A DNA stretch of 64,000 nt from the NCBI RefSeq assembly GCF_019930585.1, contig NZ_CP082839.1, forward strand, positions 682,001 through 746,000, in the 5' to 3' direction. A program made the translations under genes and the position numbers. This DNA is from Sphingomonas nostoxanthinifaciens. GTDB lineage: Bacteria > Pseudomonadota > Alphaproteobacteria > Sphingomonadales > Sphingomonadaceae. Of this stretch, positions 34,620 through 43,036 are shown one piece after another (positions within the stretch are counted from its first letter, which is position 1; every line of letters begins with the position of its first letter). Below the pieces are notes generated by a model that was not told the DNA's origin, ran no database searches, and saw only the letters and a program-made list of their open reading frames with translations.

Positions 34620-35116
34620 CAGCCCCTCACGAACAGGTTTTTAAGCCATGCGGGCCCGGCGCGCGAGGCCTGTCGCCAGTCAGCATCCTCTTCCTCCACC
34701 GGCGGTTCGAACCCCCAGGGGTTGAGCAGCTTTACCCGCCCGATCCTGAATGCGGCCACGTTGCGTGTCACCAGCGTCAGGCCATGCTCAAGCGCGGTGG
34801 CCGCGATCAGCGCATCGCGCGGATCGGAATAGCCGAGCTTCGCGCGGCGGCGCACCACGGCTGCATCGACCGGCAGGATGCGGCCTTCGAAGGCGGGAAT
34901 CACCTGATTGCCCAGCCATGCCTCTGCGGCCTCGCCGGCGGCGCGGTCCTTGCGCGCGAGCTCCGCGACCGCCGACTGAAGTTCGAGCAGGCTGATCGCC
35001 GACATGAACAGCCGCTCGCGCCCCACACCTGCGCCCCAGCGTGTGAGGCCGGCGTCGGTCTGCCCCGCTTTGGCCTTGCGCAGTTCGGCAAGGACGAAAG
35101 TGTCGAGCAGGTACAT
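34619..35116 (-). CDS. vapC: PIN-domain toxin (VapC type), one acidic residue altered
   Basis: Protein of 165 residues starting MYLLDTFVLAEL. PIN-domain ribonuclease toxins need an acidic set: Asp5, Glu45 and Asp101 (SDPRDALIAAT) are present. The last usual aspartate, in TRNVxDF, is alanine here (TRNVAAF, Ala122), which could weaken metal binding. The C-terminus runs about 25 residues past the typical LLNPW end. ATG 35116 overlaps the antitoxin stop, and the stop overlaps the halogenase start. It should cleave RNA when unneutralised. Confidence 0.88.
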   Translation of the reverse strand: MYLLDTFVLAELRKAKAGQTDAGLTRWGAGVGRERLFMSAISLLELQSAVAELARKDRAAGEAAEAWLGNQVIPAFEGRILPVDAAVVRRRAKLGYSDPRDALIAATALEHGLTLVTRNVAAFRIGRVKLLNPWGFEPPVEEEDADWRQASRAGPAWLKNLFVRG

Positions 35117-35361
35117 CAGTCGAGCGTCCCCCCGCGTGCCCACGTCGCGTCGGCCGGCCGCGCCTCGACCTCGAAATTGGCCGACGCTGCGAGCAGTTCG
35201 ACCACCGATTCGGTATCGCCGCTCAGCCGTCGGAAGGCGTCGATGCTGAGGAGCACGTGCGTCGGCCTGCCGCGATCGGTGACGAACACCGGCTCGATTC
35301 GCGCTGCGCGCTTTGCCCGGCTGACGTCCTGATTGAACTCGCGGCTGCTGATCAGTCTCAT
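35116..35361 (-). CDS. Phd/YefM-type antitoxin
   Basis: Protein of 81 residues, MRLISSREFNQDVSRAKRAAR at the start and VFVTDRGRPTHVLLSIDAFRRL after it, the standard Phd/YefM DNA-binding domain. The rest is the toxin-binding tail. ATG 35361 is chosen because the family begins with this sequence; the frame continues upstream to 35445 through the operator region. It directly precedes the PIN toxin and would repress its own promoter. Confidence 0.88.
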   Translation of the reverse strand: MRLISSREFNQDVSRAKRAARIEPVFVTDRGRPTHVLLSIDAFRRLSGDTESVVELLAASANFEVEARPADATWARGGTLD

Positions 35362-35382
35362 CCGGCCCCCCGCTCCCGTGGG

Positions 35383-35435
35383 TACATACCTACTTTGCAC
35401 ATGTGATTGCTGTAGGTACGTGGCTACGTTGTAGC
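35383..35435. promoter_or_regulatory. Candidate autoregulatory operator of the toxin-antitoxin operon
   Basis: TACATACCTAC (35383-35393) and GTAGGTACGTG (35412-35422) are inverted repeats matching at 9 of 11 positions, 18 bases apart. A second perfect small palindrome GCTAC-GTT-GTAGC follows at 35423-35435. They lie 22-74 bases upstream of the antitoxin start, where such regulators bind. Confidence 0.6.
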
Positions 35436-35565
35436 GCCCCGGCAACAGAAGCGCCAGAGCCGCAAGAAATCCGCTTGCCGGCGAAAATGCGTGCTTGCGA
35501 AGCCGGATCGCGACCCGGCAGGCTTGCTACATCGGAGCGTGAGAAGCGCCCGCACGAGGGGAGCG

Positions 35566-36945
35566 ATGATGGACGGCAGCCTGATGAACAGCGTTGCGAC
35601 GACGGTGAGTGGCCTGCTTTCCGCGCACGGCGCGGCGGTGCCGGCCGTGGCGAAAAGCTATGCGCCCGGCGACTACAGCATCCACTTCTTCCTCCAGCTC
35701 GGCATCATCATCCTCACCTGCCGCATCGTCGGATGGCTGGGGCAGAAATTGCTCGGGCAGCCGCAGGTGGTGGGCGAGATGATCGCGGGGGTCGTGCTCG
35801 GCCCCTCACTGCTCGGGCTGCTCTGGCCGGACGCGCAGGGCGCGCTGTTTCCGAAGGAGACCAAGAACGTCCTCTACGCCGGTTCGCAACTGGGCGTCGC
35901 GCTCTACATGTTCATCGTCGGGCTGACGCTTCGCCTCGATCACTTCAAGGCGAAGGGGCCCAGCGCGGCGGCGGTCTCCGCGTCGGGCGTGATAGCGCCA
36001 TTCCTGATCGCGGCGCTCATCACGCCCTTCCTGCTCGGCGTCCCCGGGCTGTTCGCGCCGACGATCGGCCGCGGCAGCGCGACCCTGTTCATGGGCGCCT
36101 GCATCGCGCTCACCGCCTTCCCGATGCTCGCGCGCATCATCAACGAGCGCGGACTGTCGGGCAGCGCGCTGGGTACATTGTCGCTGACCGCGGGCGCGTT
36201 CGACGATGCCGCATCGTGGTGCGTGCTGGCGGTCGTGCTCGCGACCTTCGGCGGCGGCCCCGGCGTCGCGATCGTCGCGATCGGCGGTGCGATCCTCTAT
36301 TTCGCCTTCCTGCTGGCCTTCGGTCGCCGTCTGCTGGCGCCGCTCGGTCGTGCGGTCGAGGCACGTGGCGAGATGAGCCATACCGTCCTCGCGATCACGC
36401 TGGTGCTGTTCTGCCTGTCGGCCTTCTTCATGGACGCGATCGGCATCCACGGCATCTTCGGCGGTTTCATCATCGGCGTGTTCATGCCGCGCGGCCTGTT
36501 CGTGGCCGAGATACGGCGCAAGGTCGAGCCGCTCGCGGTGGTGATGCTGCTGCCGATGTTCTTCACCTATTCGGGCCTGAACACCCGCATGGACATGGTC
36601 AATTCGGGCGCGCTGCTGCTGATCGCGCTCGGCATCCTGGTCGCCTCGATCGCGGCGAAGTTCGGCGCCTGCTACCTCGCTGCGCGCGCGATGGGCGAGG
36701 ATAACCGCACCGCGCTCGGCATCGGCGCGCTGATGAATTCGCGCGGGCTGATGGAGCTCATCATCATCAACATCGGCCTGCAGAAGGGCATCATCGGGCC
36801 GACATTGTTCTCGATGCTGGTGCTGATGGCGATCGTCACCACGGTGATGGCGACGCCGCTGTTCGAGCTCGTCTACGGCCGCAAGGCCCGCGCGCGGGGC
36901 GAACTCGGCCCGGTTCCCGCCACGCAGCCCGCCCCCGCGGTCTAG
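35566..36945 (+). CDS. Kef-type cation:proton antiporter (CPA2 family)
   Basis: Protein of 459 residues with about twelve hydrophobic helices and the Na/H exchanger domain: QPQVVGEMIAGVVLGPSLLG near 65-85, ALYMFIVGLTLRLDHFK, CIALTAFPMLARII, and LTAGAFDDAASWCVLAVVL, where the Asp-Asp of the ion site lies. It lacks the C-terminal RCK/TrkA-N domain of KefB/C. GAGGGGAGCG precedes ATG 35566. A 24-nt perfect palindrome at 36958-36981 follows. The transported cation (K or Na) is not clear. Confidence 0.9.
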   Translation: MMDGSLMNSVATTVSGLLSAHGAAVPAVAKSYAPGDYSIHFFLQLGIIILTCRIVGWLGQKLLGQPQVVGEMIAGVVLGPSLLGLLWPDAQGALFPKETKNVLYAGSQLGVALYMFIVGLTLRLDHFKAKGPSAAAVSASGVIAPFLIAALITPFLLGVPGLFAPTIGRGSATLFMGACIALTAFPMLARIINERGLSGSALGTLSLTAGAFDDAASWCVLAVVLATFGGGPGVAIVAIGGAILYFAFLLAFGRRLLAPLGRAVEARGEMSHTVLAITLVLFCLSAFFMDAIGIHGIFGGFIIGVFMPRGLFVAEIRRKVEPLAVVMLLPMFFTYSGLNTRMDMVNSGALLLIALGILVASIAAKFGACYLAARAMGEDNRTALGIGALMNSRGLMELIIINIGLQKGIIGPTLFSMLVLMAIVTTVMATPLFELVYGRKARARGELGPVPATQPAPAV

Positions 36946-36957
36946 CCTTCTCCCCCT

Positions 36958-36981
36958 GGGCCCCGGCCGCGGCCGGGGCCC
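36958..36981 (+). terminator. Perfect GC palindrome after the antiporter gene
   Basis: GGGCCCCGGCC (36958-36968), two bases, and GGCCGGGGCCC (36971-36981) form an 11-bp perfect stem with a minimal loop, followed by CGTTTACC. It lies 12 bp past the stop and 21 bp before the porin start. Confidence 0.5.
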
Positions 36982-37002
36982 CGTTTACCGGGAAATGCAC
37001 GG

Positions 37003-38202
37003 ATGAAGTCGCTCGCCCTGCTGGCGGCGGCCCTGGTCTCCGGCGCGGCCACCGCGCAGGACCTTGCCGTCACGCCTTTGCTCAATGCACGCCTGCGATA
37101 CGAGGAGGTGTCGCAGAATGCTCTACCCGATATCGCCCACGCGCTGACCCTGCGCGTGCGGCCGGGGGTCCAGCTTTCGGAGGGCGGCTGGTCCGCGCTC
37201 GTCGAGGGCGAGGCGACCGCCGCGATCGACACCGGCTACAATGACGGGACGAACGGCAAGACGCATTACGCGCTGATCGCCGATCCCCGTAATGCAGAGT
37301 TGAACCGCGCGCAGATCCGCTATGCGGCGCCGGGCTTTAGCGTGACCGCCGGTCGCCAGTTGATCGAGCTTACCGACCAGCGATTCGTCGGATCGTCGAG
37401 CTTCCGCCAGAATCAGCAGACATTCGATGCCGTGCGGGCCCAGATCGGCACCTCGCGCGGATTAAGTGCCGACTTGGCCTTTGCCTGGAGCGACCGCACG
37501 GTGAACGGCATCCACGGCACGGGTGCCCGCCAGCAGGCCGTGAGCGGGGATAACGTCTTCGCGTTAGCCAGTTACGGCGCGGCGATCGGCACGCTGACCG
37601 GCTTCGCCTATCTCGTCGATCAGGACGAGGCTGCGGTTCAGGGCTATCGGCTGTCCAGTCAGACCTACGGCATCCGCTTCGCCGGCAACCGGAAAGCGGG
37701 AAAGCTTCGGCTCGGTTATGCGGCAAGCTGGGCGAACCAGAGCGACTATCACCGCAATCCAAACCGTTATTCAGCCGACTATTGGCTGCTGGAAGGGTCG
37801 GTCGCCTTGTCGGCGGCGAGCGCGAAGCTGGGCTATGAGGTGCTCGGCGCCGATAAAGGTATCGCCCTGACGAGTGTGCAGACGCCGCTCGCCTCGCTGT
37901 TCCCGTTTCAGGGCTGGGCGGACAAGCTCACCACCACGCCGCCGAACGGGATACGCGATGTCTACGCGACGCTCGGCTACGGCTGGAAGACGCTGGGCTG
38001 GGCGGACGCGTTCGACCTGCAGGCGACCTATCATCGCTTCGACAGCGACCGGCTGAGCCAGCATTATGGCAATGAGTGGGATTTGCTCGGCACGATCAAG
38101 CGCCGGCGCACGTCCGTCTCGGTCCGCTATGCCCGTTACGTCGCCGACGCGTTCGCCACCGACACCAGCAAATTCTGGCTGTCGGTCGAATGGGCGATGT
38201 GA
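37003..38202 (+). CDS. Outer-membrane beta-barrel porin (alginate-export-like)
   Basis: Protein of 399 residues with a signal peptide (MKSLALLAAALVSGAATAQ, cleavage near 19) and alternating beta strands throughout, ending in an aromatic C-terminal strand FWLSVEWAM. Strand pairs such as LRVRPGVQLSEGGWSALVEGE and YAAPGFSVTAGRQLIELTDQRFVGSSSFRQNQQ, including the conserved RQN-Q-FD segment, are typical of the AlgE/alginate-export-like porin family in sphingomonads. It lets small solutes cross the outer membrane. It may be read from its own promoter after the palindrome at 36958. Confidence 0.82.
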   Translation: MKSLALLAAALVSGAATAQDLAVTPLLNARLRYEEVSQNALPDIAHALTLRVRPGVQLSEGGWSALVEGEATAAIDTGYNDGTNGKTHYALIADPRNAELNRAQIRYAAPGFSVTAGRQLIELTDQRFVGSSSFRQNQQTFDAVRAQIGTSRGLSADLAFAWSDRTVNGIHGTGARQQAVSGDNVFALASYGAAIGTLTGFAYLVDQDEAAVQGYRLSSQTYGIRFAGNRKAGKLRLGYAASWANQSDYHRNPNRYSADYWLLEGSVALSAASAKLGYEVLGADKGIALTSVQTPLASLFPFQGWADKLTTTPPNGIRDVYATLGYGWKTLGWADAFDLQATYHRFDSDRLSQHYGNEWDLLGTIKRRRTSVSVRYARYVADAFATDTSKFWLSVEWAM

Positions 38203-38214
38203 CGAGCCGACCGA

Positions 38215-39231
38215 CTAGAGCGTGCCCATCACCTGCCGCGCGAAGCGCTCCATTTCCTCGGCCTGCGGGCTCATCTGGAGCAGCAGCAGGTCGAGCCCGG
38301 CCGCCTGATATTCGGCGATGCGCTCCTTTAGCTGCTCGGGCGTGCCGACGAGGTTCGGGCGCAGGCCGCGATTCGACACCGAATATTCCTGCAGCTTCAA
38401 CTCGCGTTCCAACTGCGTACCCGACAGCCACTGGTCGAAATTGTCGTAGCCGGACGGCAGGTCGGTGACGGTGGTGATCCGCTCCAGCTCGCGCTTCGCC
38501 TCTGCCTCGCTGTCGCGGACGATCGCATAGGCCGCCATGCCGAATGTCATCGGCGCGCCGCCGGCCTCCCCGCGCCGTCGCCGCATGTCGGCGATCTTCG
38601 GCGCGACCGCGTCGACGGGGTCGCCGTGCATCACATAGGCATCGCACTGCGCGGCGATCATCTGCTTGGCCTTCTCGCTCTCGCCGCCGGCATAGACGAT
38701 CGGGCGCGCGACCGGCTTCGGCGCGCAGATGGCGTTCTCGGTCGTGTAGAACTCGCCGGCGAAGCTGAAGCGCTCCTCGGTCCACAACCCGTCGACCACC
38801 TGCAGCCACTCGGCGGTGCGGGCATAGCGATCGTCGTGCTGGTCGAACTGCAGCCCATATTGCCGCGCCTCGTCCGCCCACCAGGACGAGACGACGTTGA
38901 GCGACAGCCGCCCGTTGGCGATGCGATCGATGTTGGCAGCCGCCTTGGCGAACAATGCCGGATGGTGGAAGTTCGGGCGCACGGCGACCATCAGCTCCAG
39001 GCGTTCGGTCACGGCGGCGAGTGCGGCGGCGGTCGACCAGGCATCGAGCGCGGGCTGCTCGATGCCCTTGATATCGTTGAGATTGAGTTCGGCGATCAGC
39101 GTCAAATCGTAGCCCCAGCGCTCGGCAGTCTGCGTCAGGCGCTTGGCATAGTCCCAGCTCGCTTCCATGCCCTCGTCGGGCACGTTGCGCAGCCAGCCGC
39201 CGAAGACGGGCATCCAAAAACCGTAGCGCAT
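38215..39231 (-). CDS. LLM-class flavin monooxygenase (alkanesulfonate monooxygenase-like)
   Basis: Protein of 338 residues with the luciferase-like TIM barrel: MRYGFWMPVFGGWL, AERWGYDLTLIAELNLND, MVAVRPNFHHPALFAKAAANID, GRLSLNVVSSWWADEARQYG and RPIVYAGGESEKAKQM. It resembles SsuD/DmoA-type FMNH2-dependent enzymes that split C-S bonds or hydroxylate small organics. The ATG at 39231 overlaps the stop of the ATP-grasp gene (TGATG) with GGAGA upstream; the TTG at 39234 is not used. No flavin reductase or sulfonate transporter is adjacent, so sulfonate use is not supported. Confidence 0.88.
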   Translation of the reverse strand: MRYGFWMPVFGGWLRNVPDEGMEASWDYAKRLTQTAERWGYDLTLIAELNLNDIKGIEQPALDAWSTAAALAAVTERLELMVAVRPNFHHPALFAKAAANIDRIANGRLSLNVVSSWWADEARQYGLQFDQHDDRYARTAEWLQVVDGLWTEERFSFAGEFYTTENAICAPKPVARPIVYAGGESEKAKQMIAAQCDAYVMHGDPVDAVAPKIADMRRRRGEAGGAPMTFGMAAYAIVRDSEAEAKRELERITTVTDLPSGYDNFDQWLSGTQLERELKLQEYSVSNRGLRPNLVGTPEQLKERIAEYQAAGLDLLLLQMSPQAEEMERFARQVMGTL

Positions 39232-40136
39232 CAACGCGTCTCCCCGATCCAGCCGAGCAGCCGATCGACCAGCCGCTCGTGCGGATCCCAGCCGAGCACG
39301 TCGAGCGGCCGCGCCACGAAATTGGAGAGCGCGTTGATGTCGTAGAAGCGGGCGATGCCGTCGCGATCGTCGATCATTACCTCGATGCCGCCGAGATCGA
39401 GGTGAGCCGCGCGTGCGATCGCCTCCGCCGCATCGCGCAGGGCGGCGGGTGGCTCGGCCGCCCGCATCGTGATCGCGCTGCCGGGAACCTGGCAGGCGTC
39501 GGCCGGGCAGAGATCGAACGCGCCGCCCCCGGCGATATCGATGGCATAAAGATAGGCGCGGTCGAGCGTCTCGATCCGCGTGATCGTACCATCACGGGCG
39601 GGCACATAATCCTGGACGAGCAGGACGCCGTCGATGCTGGTGGGCAGGCCGCCGTCGGCGATCGCGGCGCGCAGCTCGTCGCGCGAGTCGAAGCGGACGA
39701 TGCCGGCGCCGGCGCCGCCGATATTGGCCTTCACGACCAAGGGGAAACCGACCGCGTCGGCCGCCGCCGCGACGTCGGCCGCGCGATGGACCACGCGGGT
39801 CGCCGGAATGGCGAGGCCGAGCCCCGCCAGCAGTGAAAGCTGGCGCGCCTTCGACGTGTCGATCGCGAGCGCCGGCGATCCATTGACCACGCGCGCGCCG
39901 GCCCGTTCCCAATGGGAAAGCAGCGCGCCGGTCCAAAAGATCGGATGCTCGGCATCACGCAGGAAGGCGGACATCGCCATGCGGTTGAGCACCAGCGGCG
40001 CGGGTGCGTACCCGTCCGCCGGGTCGAAGTCGCCTTCGGAACGCAGCGCGCGATAATTGACGCCGCGCCGGTCGAGCGCGTCGAACAAAGGCACGAACCA
40101 GGCGGGATGCTCGAAGAGGATGGCGAGGTCGGTCAC
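39231..40136 (-). CDS. RimK-like ATP-grasp protein
   Basis: Protein of 301 residues. From GTG 40136 (GGAGA about 10 bases upstream) it begins VTDLAILFEHPAWFVPLFDAL. A pre-ATP-grasp Rossmann half spans 1-110 (VLNRMAMSAFLRD, FWTGALLSHWE). The ATP-grasp part follows with SLLAGLGLAIPATRVVH, FPLVVKANIGGAGAGIVRFDS (phosphate-binding lysine and glycine loop) and LGGIEVMIDDRDGIARFYDINALSNF, whose Glu/Asp/Asn bind metal. The frame extends upstream to 40346, but that overlaps the divergent gene. It forms a tight operon with the flavin monooxygenase. The acyl and amine substrates are unknown. Confidence 0.82.
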   Translation of the reverse strand: MTDLAILFEHPAWFVPLFDALDRRGVNYRALRSEGDFDPADGYAPAPLVLNRMAMSAFLRDAEHPIFWTGALLSHWERAGARVVNGSPALAIDTSKARQLSLLAGLGLAIPATRVVHRAADVAAAADAVGFPLVVKANIGGAGAGIVRFDSRDELRAAIADGGLPTSIDGVLLVQDYVPARDGTITRIETLDRAYLYAIDIAGGGAFDLCPADACQVPGSAITMRAAEPPAALRDAAEAIARAAHLDLGGIEVMIDDRDGIARFYDINALSNFVARPLDVLGWDPHERLVDRLLGWIGETR

Positions 40137-40308
40137 GCGCGAAGCGTCTCCATGGGCGAAGAATCGGAAGGCATTGGCATGTCTAGCGGGCTCTGTCGGC
40201 GAAGGTCGAGAGCAAGGCGGCTCGTGCGTCCCGGCGCACAAGGCTAAAGCGGACGCGTAGGATGGAAAGGCAGTATGTTGACGATGATGGTTCGCCGATG
40301 AGGATGGC

Positions 40309-41382
40309 ATGAACGAGGCCGACCACGAGGCGAAGGCGGCCTGCACCCGTTTCCTGTCGCATCACCTGCCCGTCGCTCCGCGCGCGATGCTGGAGCGACT
40401 GGCGGCGCATGACACCGCCGAACTGCGCGCGGACGTCTATGGCGAGGGCGGCGCGATCGGTTTGCTCGAACGCCGCGCGGTCGAAATGCTGGGCAAGCCG
40501 AGCGGACGCTTCTTCATCAAAGGCGTCACGGCGCAACTGAGCGTGCTGAGCGCCTATGCCGAGGCGCGCGGCACCCGCAACGTGGTGGTCCATCCACTCA
40601 GCCATCTGGATCATGACGAGGCCAATGCGATGGAGCGGGTCGGGCATTTGAACGCGATCCGGCTCGGCCGCCACGCACCGTTCGGGGTGGAAGATCTCCA
40701 GCGTATCGCCGATCCGCTGGCGGCGGTCGTGGTCGAGCTGCCGTTGCGGCGCGCGGGCTACCTCCTGCCGGATTTCGACGCGCTGGTGGCGATTGCGGAC
40801 TGGTGCCGTGCGGCCGACGTCCCGCTCCACTTCGACGGCGCGCGGCTATGGGAGGCGGCGGCCGGCTACGGCGTTTCGCCCGCACGGCTGGCGAGCCTCG
40901 CCGACAGCATCTACGTGTCGTTCTACAAGGGATTGGGCGGTCTCGGCGGCGCGCTGGTGGCCGGATCGGGCGCGTTCGTCGCGTCGCTCGCGGCGTGGAA
41001 GACGCGCTACGGCGGTGACCTTTACACCGCTTACCCGCAGGCCATTTCCGCCTTGATCGGGCTGGACACGCAATTGCCGCGCATGGTCGACTATGTCGCG
41101 CGAGCGCGTGCCTTGGCGAGCCGGCTCGGCACGGTGCCGGGGATCATCCTGCAACCCGCAGTGCCGCACACCAACGCCTTCCAGATCTGGATGCGCGGCG
41201 ATCCGGCGGCGCTGGCCGAGCGCAACCGGTCGTTCGCGCACGATCACAGGGTCTGGCTGTTCGGCGGCTTCCAGCCGACCGCGCTCGCCGGCCATTGCAT
41301 GGCGGAAATCGCGATCGGCGACGGCTCCGACCATGTTTCGATCGACGAGGCTGCGGACTGGGTCGAAGCCTTCCTCGCATGA
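40309..41382 (+). CDS. Threonine aldolase / beta-eliminating lyase family PLP enzyme
   Basis: Protein of 357 residues, fold type I. The PLP lysine is Lys207 in SFYKGLGGLGGA, and Asp176 in HFDGARLWEAA holds the cofactor ring. EGGAIGLLERRAVEMLGK and VELPLRRAGYLLPDFDAL match low-specificity L-threonine aldolases, which split threonine into glycine and acetaldehyde. The sequence deviates from the classic GxxxVCVxxE-type sites, so substrate is uncertain. Start ATG 40309 has GAGGATGGC close by. It is divergent from the ATP-grasp gene. Confidence 0.85.
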   Translation: MNEADHEAKAACTRFLSHHLPVAPRAMLERLAAHDTAELRADVYGEGGAIGLLERRAVEMLGKPSGRFFIKGVTAQLSVLSAYAEARGTRNVVVHPLSHLDHDEANAMERVGHLNAIRLGRHAPFGVEDLQRIADPLAAVVVELPLRRAGYLLPDFDALVAIADWCRAADVPLHFDGARLWEAAAGYGVSPARLASLADSIYVSFYKGLGGLGGALVAGSGAFVASLAAWKTRYGGDLYTAYPQAISALIGLDTQLPRMVDYVARARALASRLGTVPGIILQPAVPHTNAFQIWMRGDPAALAERNRSFAHDHRVWLFGGFQPTALAGHCMAEIAIGDGSDHVSIDEAADWVEAFLA

Positions 41383-41431
41383 TCGACGATGGGGATTGCG
41401 GAGCGGACAGGATGTGCCCAGTCTCGCGGGC

Positions 41432-42748
41432 ATGAAATATCCGCTCGTTGCCCTGCTGCTGATCGCCGCCGCTCCCGCTCCCGCTCCAAACCCTGATCCG
41501 GCCGCCCTGCGCGCCAGCGTCACAACATTGGTCGGGTTTGGCACGCGCCACACCTTGTCGACGACGACCGATCCGAAGCGCGGCATCGGCGCTGCCCGGC
41601 GCTGGGTCGCGGGCCGCTTCGAGGAGATCGGCGCGGCCTGCGGGCATTGCCTTGCGATCGAGACGGTCGGGGCCACCATGTCGGGCCCACGCGCGCCGGC
41701 CGGCGTGCGGATCGAGGACGTCGTGGCGGTGCAGAAGGGGACGGGCGATCCGGATCGTGTCGTGATCGTGCAGGCGCATATCGACAGCCGCGTCAACGAC
41801 GTGATGGACGCGACGACCGACGCGCCCGGCGCGAACGACGATGCCTCGGGCGTTGCCTTGGTGATCGAGGCGGCGCGATTGCTGTCGAAGGAGAAGTTTC
41901 CGGCGACGATCGTCTATGCGGCGCTGTCGGGCGAGGAGCAGGGTCTGTGGGGCGGCAAGTTGCTGGCCGACACTGCCAAGGCGCGCGGCTGGAAGGTGGC
42001 CGCGGTGCTCAACAACGACATCGTCGGCAACACCCACGGCATCGGCGGCGAGCATGTCGACCATGTCGTGCGCGTCTTCAGCGAGGGCATCGAGGGGTCC
42101 GCTGACCCTGCTGGCATCAAGCAGCAGCGCGCGATCGGCGGCGAGGATGATTCACCGTCGCGTGCGCTCGCCAAGGCGATCGTCGCAGTCGCGGCCGAGC
42201 ATAAGGCGATCGGGCTGGACGTCATCGCGGTTCGCCGGCCGGACCGGTTCCAGCGCGGCGGCGACCACATCCCCTTCCTCGAAGCGGGCTACCCCGCGGT
42301 GCGCTTCACCGAGGCGACCGAGAATTACGATCGCCAGCACCAATTGGTCCGTACCGATCATGGGCGGCTTTACGGCGATACGGTCGCGTTCGTCGATTTC
42401 CCCTATCTGGCGAAGGTGACCGCGCTCAACGTCGCGACGGCGCGTCGGCTGGCGAGCGCACCAGCCGCGCCCACCGGCGTCACGATCAACGGCGCACTGG
42501 CCGACGATACCCGCGTCGCATGGGCGGCCGTACCGGGGGCAAGCGGCTATCGCGTGCGGTGGCGGCGGGCGGATGGCTTCGCGTGGACCGAGCAGCGCGA
42601 TGTGCCCGCATCGGCGACCTCGCTCGACCTCGTCGGGGTGAACATCGACGATCACCTGTTCGGCGTGGCGGCGCTCAACGGGGGTGCGGAAAGCCTGGTC
42701 ACATTTGCGGGCGTGCCGCCGCGCCCGGCGCCGGGCGCGGTCAAATAG
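41432..42748 (+). CDS. M28 family zinc aminopeptidase with C-terminal FnIII-like domain
   Basis: Protein of 438 residues with a short signal peptide (MKYPLVALLLIAAAPAPAP). The M28 dizinc site is visible: His116 and Asp118 in VQAHIDS, Asp136/137 in PGANDDASG, Glu168-Glu169 in LSGEEQGLWGG, an Asp in NNDIVGN and a late His in GGDHIPFLEAGYPAVRFTE. Residues 350-430 form an FnIII-like beta-sandwich (APTGVTINGALADD to LVTFAGVPP). It should trim amino acids from peptides in the periplasm or outside. The ATG follows a weak CGCGGGC. The frame upstream to 41093 overlaps the aldolase gene and is not used. Confidence 0.9.
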   Translation: MKYPLVALLLIAAAPAPAPNPDPAALRASVTTLVGFGTRHTLSTTTDPKRGIGAARRWVAGRFEEIGAACGHCLAIETVGATMSGPRAPAGVRIEDVVAVQKGTGDPDRVVIVQAHIDSRVNDVMDATTDAPGANDDASGVALVIEAARLLSKEKFPATIVYAALSGEEQGLWGGKLLADTAKARGWKVAAVLNNDIVGNTHGIGGEHVDHVVRVFSEGIEGSADPAGIKQQRAIGGEDDSPSRALAKAIVAVAAEHKAIGLDVIAVRRPDRFQRGGDHIPFLEAGYPAVRFTEATENYDRQHQLVRTDHGRLYGDTVAFVDFPYLAKVTALNVATARRLASAPAAPTGVTINGALADDTRVAWAAVPGASGYRVRWRRADGFAWTEQRDVPASATSLDLVGVNIDDHLFGVAALNGGAESLVTFAGVPPRPAPGAVK

Positions 42749-42749
42749 G

Positions 42750-42953
42750 TCAGCGCTTCCGGCGGGCGGACCCGACCAGCAGTGACGTCGAGAGCAGGAT
42801 CGTCGATACCAGCACGGCCACGGCCAGCAGGCCGCCGGCCGTCATCGTCGCGCCGGCGTCGAACGTCACCTTGTTGCCGAACCGCAGCGAGACATCCGCG
42901 CGCTGGGCGCCGTTCGCCGCCGCATCGAGCCGTGATCGAAGATCGTTTGCCAC
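42750..42953 (-). CDS. Small single-pass membrane protein, unknown
   Basis: A 67-residue frame, MANDLRSRLDAAANGAQR followed by a hydrophobic segment (TMTAGGLLAVAVLVSTILLSTSLLVGS) and a basic end ARRKR. The layout is that of a small inner-membrane protein with a cytoplasmic C-terminus. It converges with the M28 gene (stops one base apart). I see no strong ribosome site and recognise no family, so it is a moderate call. Confidence 0.5.
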   Translation of the reverse strand: MANDLRSRLDAAANGAQRADVSLRFGNKVTFDAGATMTAGGLLAVAVLVSTILLSTSLLVGSARRKR

Positions 42954-43036
42954 TGTCCGCCGGTGCCGATTTCAGAGCGCGTTTCGCCTGGCATCATACA
43001 AGCCGACGTGGGATCTTGCCAGCGGCCGGCGCCCTT

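Noticed and set aside
38215..39231. Assigning the LLM monooxygenase to alkanesulfonate use (ssuD).
   Set aside because: No ABC transporter, flavin reductase or sulfur gene is adjacent, and the operon partner is an ATP-grasp protein.
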